Assembly (NCBI RefSeq): GCF_009176545.1
Contig: NZ_VTOJ01000001.1
Coordinates: 2,232,001-2,296,000, forward strand
Origin: Salinigranum salinum
Lineage (GTDB): Archaea; Halobacteriota; Halobacteria; Halobacteriales; Haloferacaceae
Direction of reading: 5' to 3'
DNA length: 64,000 bases
Of the stretch, positions 58,810-64,000 are shown piece by piece. The translations under genes and the position numbers were made by a program. The stretch's first letter is position 1, and each line of letters begins with the position of its first letter. The notes beneath the pieces are model-generated. The model saw only the letters and a program-made list of their open reading frames with translations. It was not told where the DNA came from and ran no database searches.

Positions 58810-59961
58810 TCACACGGCCGTCCACCGCTCGGCGACGAACGTCTCGATGCGGTTCATCGCCTCCTTCAGCTCCTTCATCCCCGTGGCGTACGACACGCGG
58901 AGGTGGCCCTCCCCACCCGCACCGAACACGCTGCCGGGGACGAGCGCGACGTTCTGATCGCGGAGGAGTTCCTCCGCGAACCGTTCGTCGTCCCCACCGC
59001 AGTACGGGAAGGCGTAGAACGCACCCTTCGCCTCGAAGCAGTCGAGCCCCATCTCGTTGAACCGCGAGATGACGAACCGGCGGCGGCGGTCGAACTGGGT
59101 CCGCATCTCCTCGACCGCGTCGTCGCAGCTCCGTAACGCCTCGATCGCCGCGTGCTGGGCGGTCGTCGGCGACGAGAGCATCGTGTACTGGTGGATCCGG
59201 TTCATCGCCGTCACGGCGTCCGCGGGTGCCAGCGCGAACCCCAGCCTGAGGCCGGTCATCGCGTGCGTCTTCGAGAAGCCGTTGAAGACGATCGTCCGCT
59301 TGCGCATCCCCGGGAGCGTCGCGATCGAGGTGTGTTCGCCCTCGTACCGGAGGCCGGCGTAGATCTCGTCCGAGAGCACGACGACGTCGTGTTCGCGACA
59401 GAACGCCGCGACGTCGGCGAGCTGAGACCGGGACATCACCGCGCCGGTCGGGTTGTTCGGGTAACAGAGCATGAGCGCGTCGGCGTCATCGGCGCCCGCT
59501 TCGCGGAGGGCGTCGACCGTGAGCACGAAGTCGTCGTCGTCGGTGGTCCGGACGGCGAGTGGCTCCCCACCGGCGAAGGTGACCGTCGGCACGTACGAGA
59601 TGTACGACGGCTCCGGGACGGCGACCGTGTCACCTGGATCGACGACGGAGCGGACGGCGAGGTCGACGGCCTCGCTCGCGCCCGTCGTCACGAGGATCTC
59701 CTCGTCGGGGTCGTAGTCGAGCTCCCACCGCTCGACGTACGCCGCGATCTCCTCGCGGAGTTCGCGCATCCCACGGTTGGCGGTGTAGGAGGTCCGCCCC
59801 CGCTCGAGCGAGTCGATGGCGGCCGTCCGCGCGGCCCACGGCGCGCTGAAGTCGGGCTCGCCCACCCCGAGAGAGATGACGTCGTCCATCTCCTCGGCGA
59901 TCTCGAAGAAGCGTCTGATCCCCGACGGCGGGATCGCCTCGACGCGACGAGCCCGTTTCAT
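58810..59961 (-). CDS. PLP-dependent aminotransferase (AAT I family)
   Basis: 383 residues. Motifs: ISLGVGEPDFSAPW (near 29), LVTTGASEAVDLAVRSVVDP (near 95), CYPNNPTGAVMSR (near 165), VVLSDEIYAGLRY (near 195) and the Schiff-base lysine in FNGFSKTHAMTGLRLGFAL (near 225). The substrate is an amino acid, perhaps aromatic or aspartate; a specific name is not safe. ATG 59961 overlaps the stop of the Lrp gene by four bases, so the regulator and enzyme are one operon. Confidence 0.9.
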   Translation of the reverse strand: MKRARRVEAIPPSGIRRFFEIAEEMDDVISLGVGEPDFSAPWAARTAAIDSLERGRTSYTANRGMRELREEIAAYVERWELDYDPDEEILVTTGASEAVDLAVRSVVDPGDTVAVPEPSYISYVPTVTFAGGEPLAVRTTDDDDFVLTVDALREAGADDADALMLCYPNNPTGAVMSRSQLADVAAFCREHDVVVLSDEIYAGLRYEGEHTSIATLPGMRKRTIVFNGFSKTHAMTGLRLGFALAPADAVTAMNRIHQYTMLSSPTTAQHAAIEALRSCDDAVEEMRTQFDRRRRFVISRFNEMGLDCFEAKGAFYAFPYCGGDDERFAEELLRDQNVALVPGSVFGAGGEGHLRVSYATGMKELKEAMNRIETFVAERWTAV

Positions 59962-60446
59962 GGCGAGTACGTCAGCCGGTCGTCGTCCGTGTGGTCGCCG
60001 AGCTCGATCCCGCGCTCCTTGTACGTGTCCATGACGAAGTGCGTCACCGTCTGGGTCACCTCGGGGATGGGCGCGATCCGTTCGGAGACGAACATCGACA
60101 CGTCGTGCATCGAGTCGCCGACGACCTCGAGGGCGAAGTCGTAGTCGCCGGAGACGAGCTTCAGATCCGAGACCTCGGGGAACTTCGCGATGCGCGCGGC
60201 GATGTCGGTGTACTTCGTCTCGCGGTCGAGTTCGACGTTGAGCTCGACGATCGCCGTGACGCGCTCGGCGTCGACCGTGTCCCAGTCGACGATGGCCTGG
60301 TAGCCCCGGATCGTCCCCTCGTCTTCGAGTTCCGCGACGAGTGCTTCGACCTGCGCCTCCTCGATGCCGAGCTGCCGAGCGATGTCGGCGGTGCTCTCGC
60401 GCGCGCTGTCCAGCAGCAGGTCGAGCAGTTCCCGCTTCTCGTCCAT
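59958..60446 (-). CDS. Lrp/AsnC family transcriptional regulator
   Basis: 162 residues from ATG 60446 (MDEKRELLDLLLDSARESTA). Winged helix-turn-helix (about 8-60; TADIARQLGIEEAQVEALVA) and RAM domain (about 70-150; DFALEVVGDSMHDVSMFVSE). The extra C-terminal 15 residues after the RAM domain are acidic. Its four-base overlap with the aminotransferase gene suggests it controls or is controlled with that enzyme. Confidence 0.9.
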   Translation of the reverse strand: MDEKRELLDLLLDSARESTADIARQLGIEEAQVEALVAELEDEGTIRGYQAIVDWDTVDAERVTAIVELNVELDRETKYTDIAARIAKFPEVSDLKLVSGDYDFALEVVGDSMHDVSMFVSERIAPIPEVTQTVTHFVMDTYKERGIELGDHTDDDRLTYSP

Positions 60447-60649
60447 ACGAAGTCGCGGACCCGCATCCAGTAAAGCGTTTGCGAACCACGCGAGCCGACA
60501 GTCGCGGCGTGAGTCGCGAGCGTCCACAGCGGCAGAACGAGGGACGGCAGAGAGACGCGCTCCGTGGCACGCCGGGATCGTGCCCGAGGACACGTCAGGG
60601 CCGTTCCGGGGAGTCGTGGTGACGCGTCGGATCGTCGATCGTCGTCGGG

Positions 60650-61816
60650 TCAGAGACGGTCCACGACGTCCGCGGCCATCGCCGGGACGCGGCCGGCGAA
60701 CAACGACCGGAGCAGCGCCGCCCGACGGTCACGGAGTCCGGCGAGACCGTCGGCGTCGAGCCGCCCACGGGCAGTCGCGTCGGCGAGCGGGACGCATCGT
60801 TCGAGCGCCCGCCGTCTCCCCCGTCGGCGGTGGGCGTACCGCTCGAGCGCCGCGAACGACGTCCCCGGAGTCGCGAGTTCGTCGGCGAGCACGTACGCGT
60901 CCTCGACCGCCAGCGACGGATCCAGCGGGACCGTCGGCGGGAACGACCGCGCCGCATCGCCGACGAGTGCGACCCGCCCGGCGATCCACCGGTCGGACCG
61001 GACGCCGTAGTCGGGCCGACCGTCGACGACGCTCAGCGCCGACGGGTCGACACCGCCTCCCGGGAACGCCCCCGGTGGAACCGTCCGCGATAGCAGGTCG
61101 GCGGCGGCACCGGGGTCGGGATCCTCACGCGAGAGGGCCGTGGTCACGAACCGGAGTCGGCTCGTCGTGCCGGGTGGCCCGGACACCACCAGCCCCTCGG
61201 TCGTCCACAGTTCTGTGACCGTCTCGGGCGCGCCGAGCCGACCGTCGGCATGGACGTCCCAGCTCGTCGTCCCCCACGCCGCGGGTGATTCGGTGTCGAA
61301 CCGTGCGCCGCGGACCCACGAGCGGACCCCGTCGGCCCCGACGACGACGTCGAACTGCTCGCGGACGCCGTCGTCGAACTCGACGGAGAGGTCGTCGTCG
61401 GCCCCCTCCAGACGACTCGGCGTCTTCGACAGTCGGACGCTGTCGGCCGGGAGCCGCGATCGGAGGAGTTCGCGGAGGTGGGCACGGCCGACCGCGACGC
61501 ACGGCCACTGCCCGTCGTGGGCACTCGTCAGTCGTTCCACCTCGTCCGCATCCCGTCGCACGTGCCACCATCTGATCGCCGGCGTCGACGCGACAAGATC
61601 GGCCGCGACGTCGAGTTCGTCGAGGAGGACGACGGCCGAGTTCCAGAGGACCACGTCCCGGTCGGTCTCGGAGACGTCGTTTCCTCCCGTGACGACGACC
61701 GGCGAGAGGCCGTTGCGGCGGAGGAATGCCGCCGTCGCGAGCCCCCCGATCCCGCCACCGACGACGAGCACCTGCCGGTCGGGCGTCGGGGAGGTCGATC
61801 CGGACAGTCCGGACAT
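60650..61816 (-). CDS. FAD-dependent monooxygenase-type oxidoreductase
   Basis: 388 residues. Opens with the FAD motif VLVVGGGIGGLATAAFLRRN (about 16-35) and has the second NAD(P)/FAD motif GRVALVGDAARSFPPTVPLD (near 265) plus VVVGADGVRSWVRGA (near 155), the pattern of UbiH/squalene-epoxidase-like hydroxylases. It would use FAD and NAD(P)H on an aromatic or isoprenoid substrate, unknown here. Start at ATG 61816, which leaves the 61824 ArsR stop eight bases upstream; the two are likely one operon. Confidence 0.88.
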   Translation of the reverse strand: MSGLSGSTSPTPDRQVLVVGGGIGGLATAAFLRRNGLSPVVVTGGNDVSETDRDVVLWNSAVVLLDELDVAADLVASTPAIRWWHVRRDADEVERLTSAHDGQWPCVAVGRAHLRELLRSRLPADSVRLSKTPSRLEGADDDLSVEFDDGVREQFDVVVGADGVRSWVRGARFDTESPAAWGTTSWDVHADGRLGAPETVTELWTTEGLVVSGPPGTTSRLRFVTTALSREDPDPGAAADLLSRTVPPGAFPGGGVDPSALSVVDGRPDYGVRSDRWIAGRVALVGDAARSFPPTVPLDPSLAVEDAYVLADELATPGTSFAALERYAHRRRGRRRALERCVPLADATARGRLDADGLAGLRDRRAALLRSLFAGRVPAMAADVVDRL

Positions 61817-61823
61817 GTGGGCG

Positions 61824-62273
61824 TCAGTCGGACTGACCGACGACGAGCGGTGGCGTCTCTCCGTCGTCGGGTCGCTGGTCGTCGGTCCAGTCCGTCTCGC
61901 TACGGGCGTCCCTGGGGGACGGCCTGTCGGTCCCACCCGGCGCGATGACCAGCTCGTCGTGGGCCGGTGCGTACACTTTCATCTCGACGCCCCGAGACGA
62001 GTACCAGGTGTCGACGACGCGGATCAGATCGGAGTCGCGGAGCCGTTCGAGGTGGTAGTGGGCGTTCTGGAGCGACGTGTCGACGCACTCGGCGAGATCC
62101 GAGGCCGTCGTCGGCTCCTCGAACAGCTGCGAGAGGATGCTGGTCGCGGTCTCGGACGCGAGGCTCCCGCAGAGCGAGGCGGCCTCCTCGCTTCCGAGGG
62201 AGACGACGCGCGTGTCGCGCTCCGGTTCGTCGACCGGTGGACGGTGGGGGAGCAGTCCGGCGTTCAGTGACAT
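61824..62273 (-). CDS. ArsR-type helix-turn-helix regulator
   Basis: 149 residues. The central winged helix (about 35-110; SEEAASLCGSLASETATSIL, then AECVDTSLQNAHYHLERLRD with DLIRVVDTWYSSRGVEMKVY) is the ArsR/HTH_20 type often found in haloarchaea. No metal-binding Cys pair, so ligand or redox sensing is unclear. Placed directly before the FAD enzyme gene, which it may regulate. Confidence 0.82.
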   Translation of the reverse strand: MSLNAGLLPHRPPVDEPERDTRVVSLGSEEAASLCGSLASETATSILSQLFEEPTTASDLAECVDTSLQNAHYHLERLRDSDLIRVVDTWYSSRGVEMKVYAPAHDELVIAPGGTDRPSPRDARSETDWTDDQRPDDGETPPLVVGQSD

Positions 62274-62436
62274 GTACTTCTCACGTGGTGTCCCGTCCCC
62301 TCGGGCGTACTGTCTACGTGTGTTGCCCCCGCCGCGAATCGGGGGCTACACACGTCTCCCCACCCCTCTGGCGCGGATTCGCGACGTCTGCTCGCTGCTC
62401 GCCGGATCGTCCGTCGACAGTCCTTCGGCCCCCCGT

Positions 62437-64000
62437 TCAGTCGGGATACTCCCGGTTCAACAGCATCGAGAACGTCTTGCGCTCGGCCGATCTGAGGTGC
62501 TTGTTGAACGTCGGCTGAGTGATGTCGAGGAGTTCGGCGATCTCCTGCCCGCTCGACTCGCGCGGCCAGTCGAAGTAGCCCGCCGAGTACGCGGTCTCCA
62601 GCGTCTCCAGCTGCCGGGGCGTCAGCTGGTCGGAGAGGAGATCCTGGAGTTCGAGGAGTGTCTGTACCGAGCGTTCGCGGGTCCGCTGGGCGACCAGTTC
62701 GACCCCCGGGTAGCGCTCTGTGAACGTGGTGACGAGCGCCCGGACGTCCGTCGCCCGCGGTGCCTCGACGACGATCCGGCTCTCGTGGTCGTCATCGGTC
62801 GCCCCCTCGTCGGCCTCGGCCGTCCGGACGACGGCCCCGTGGTCGACGAACTCCGTCCCGAACCACGACGCCGTCTCGACCTCCACCAGACACGTCTCCT
62901 CGGCCGCGTCCGCGCCGACGAGCGTGACGTCCGCGACACCCCGGAGCGTCGTCGCCGTCTGCACGACCGCCTCGGGATCGGCTCCCTCGACGGTGTAGAA
63001 CGCGCCGAACGCCCCGTCCGACCGCCGGACCGTCCGTTCGAGCCTGACCGTGGCGTCGGTCTCGCGGGCCAGCCTGACGAACCGGAGGTCGTCGTCACCG
63101 CCCGCGAACTCCAGTTCGGTGGTGGTGTCGGATTCGAGCGCCCGGCGTCGTTCGAGGACCGACACCGCGTGGCCGACCGACCGGCCGAGTTCGGTGAGGA
63201 CGGTCTCGGTCCGCTCGTCGAACGCGGTCGGGTCGTCCGCGACGATGGTCAACACGCCGTGGACGGCGTCGTCGTGGCCGACGGGGACGGCGATCACCGA
63301 CTGGAACCCCGCGCGGAGGATCGACTTCCGCCACTCGCCGCGCGACGTGCTCGTCGCGAGGTTCCGGACCGTCCGCGTCTCGCCCGTCGCGACGGCCTCG
63401 GCGGCCGGGTGCCGGTCGACGTCCGATCCGCCGAGGTCGACCGCGAGCGTGTCGACGTACCCCTCGTCGCTCCCGCTCTTCGTCCGGGTGACGAGCGCGT
63501 CGTTCCGGCGGTCGGGTTCGGCGATCCAGGCCACCCGGTAGGAGTCGATCGTCGTGAGCTGGTCGCAGACGACCCGTTCGATCGCCTCGCGGCTCGACTC
63601 CTCGACGGTCGCCTGTTCGATCTCTCGGATGACGGTGTTGAGCCGATCGAGCCGCTCGGCGCGCTCGCGGTGCTCGCGGAGTTCGGCCTCGCGTTCCTCG
63701 AGTTCGTGCTGGCCCCGGACGTGGTTGAGTGCGCCCTCGAGCGTCGCCGCGAGGATCTGGGCGAGTTCGACCGTCTCGGCGTCGAACTCCCGGTCGGGGG
63801 TGCCGACCAGCATCACGCCGTGCGAGCCGAGCGGCAGGACGAGGTCCGGGTCGGAGACGCCGTGGCCGTACAGCCCCGTCTCGGACTCGATCTCGGTCCC
63901 CCGGACGGACTCGCCGTCGACGAACACCTGCCACGGGAGCCCCTCGCCGGGTTCGAACGACGGCAGGAAGTCGAGCACCTCGCGGAGCCGGTCGGTCTGA
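62437..64000 (-). CDS. GAF domain / bat-type regulator, N-terminus beyond the window
   Basis: 521 complete codons are visible and the frame is still open at base 64000, so the protein starts outside. Residue numbers are counted from the window edge. A truncated GAF-like piece (SFEPGEGLPWQVFVDGESVR) is followed by a coiled coil (ELEEREAELREHRERAERLD), a complete GAF domain (about 150-290; AWIAEPDRRNDALVTRTKSG), a bat-specific domain, and the C-terminal HTH_10 winged helix (TPRQLETLETAYSAGYFDWP, LDITQPTFNKHLRSAERKTF). This is a haloarchaeal bat-type transcription activator with light-, redox- or ligand-sensing GAF modules. Confidence 0.85.
   Translation of the reverse strand, partial: QTDRLREVLDFLPSFEPGEGLPWQVFVDGESVRGTEIESETGLYGHGVSDPDLVLPLGSHGVMLVGTPDREFDAETVELAQILAATLEGALNHVRGQHELEEREAELREHRERAERLDRLNTVIREIEQATVEESSREAIERVVCDQLTTIDSYRVAWIAEPDRRNDALVTRTKSGSDEGYVDTLAVDLGGSDVDRHPAAEAVATGETRTVRNLATSTSRGEWRKSILRAGFQSVIAVPVGHDDAVHGVLTIVADDPTAFDERTETVLTELGRSVGHAVSVLERRRALESDTTTELEFAGGDDDLRFVRLARETDATVRLERTVRRSDGAFGAFYTVEGADPEAVVQTATTLRGVADVTLVGADAAEETCLVEVETASWFGTEFVDHGAVVRTAEADEGATDDDHESRIVVEAPRATDVRALVTTFTERYPGVELVAQRTRERSVQTLLELQDLLSDQLTPRQLETLETAYSAGYFDWPRESSGQEIAELLDITQPTFNKHLRSAERKTFSMLLNREYPD

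Overview
The window is a stretch of chromosome from a haloarchaeon (class Halobacteria). The evidence is its very high GC content, acidic proteins, many leaderless genes with a TATA box about 27 bases before the start codon, and archaeal marker genes. These include the multiprotein bridging factor aMBF1, GTP cyclohydrolase III, TrmB, HalX and bat-type regulators, korAB, and a tRNA-Trp with a long intron. The genus cannot be fixed from the sequence alone. Genes are dense, on both strands, and mostly ordinary housekeeping.

Bases 1-12 kb: a cut-off lipoprotein, an Rsm22-like methyltransferase, tyrA, an M24 peptidase, a CBS-pair protein, aroA, membrane proteins, an alkaline-phosphatase-family enzyme and aroC. 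Three shikimate or aromatic amino-acid genes (tyrA, aroA, aroC) lie here. 12-22 kb: korA-korB (2-oxoacid:ferredoxin oxidoreductase), an Lrp/AsnC regulator, dinB, a large helix-hairpin-helix/carboxypeptidase-regulatory-domain protein, and a HerA/FtsK-type ATPase. 22-30 kb: tpiA, aMBF1, a tightly coupled hisC / Fap7-like kinase / CDP-alcohol phosphatidyltransferase operon, a bat-type regulator behind three 30-bp tandem repeats, a gluconate-dehydrogenase-like pair behind a DtxR-like box, and a TBP-like zinc-ribbon protein. 30-45 kb: a metallo-beta-lactamase-fold protein, an SRPBCC protein, a sensor kinase, a 1418-residue PKD surface protein, an OsmC gene broken by an internal inversion next to an intact OsmC paralogue, a flippase-like protein, a Tat lipoprotein, a HAD phosphatase and arfA.

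45.3-48.9 kb is an AT-rich foreign island. It holds two unrecognised membrane proteins. It abuts the 3' end of tRNA-Trp, and a 20-bp copy of that 3' end is repeated inside it, so it looks like the remains of an element integrated at the tRNA.

49-64 kb: DUF5795, YjbQ, DUF5794, guaB, and a divergent pair with trmB. Next comes a probable module of HalX response regulator, DUF7503-like micro-membrane protein, CHAT (caspase-like) protease and DUF7504-like protein. The segment ends with an Lrp-aminotransferase operon, an FAD oxidoreductase with an ArsR regulator, and a GAF/bat regulator cut by the right edge.

The least explained items are the inverted OsmC gene, the CHAT/HalX module, the tRNA-Trp island, the HhH fusion protein, the TBP-like zinc-ribbon protein and the 3 x 30-bp repeat. 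Family names come from recognising the sequence by eye; no database search was run.
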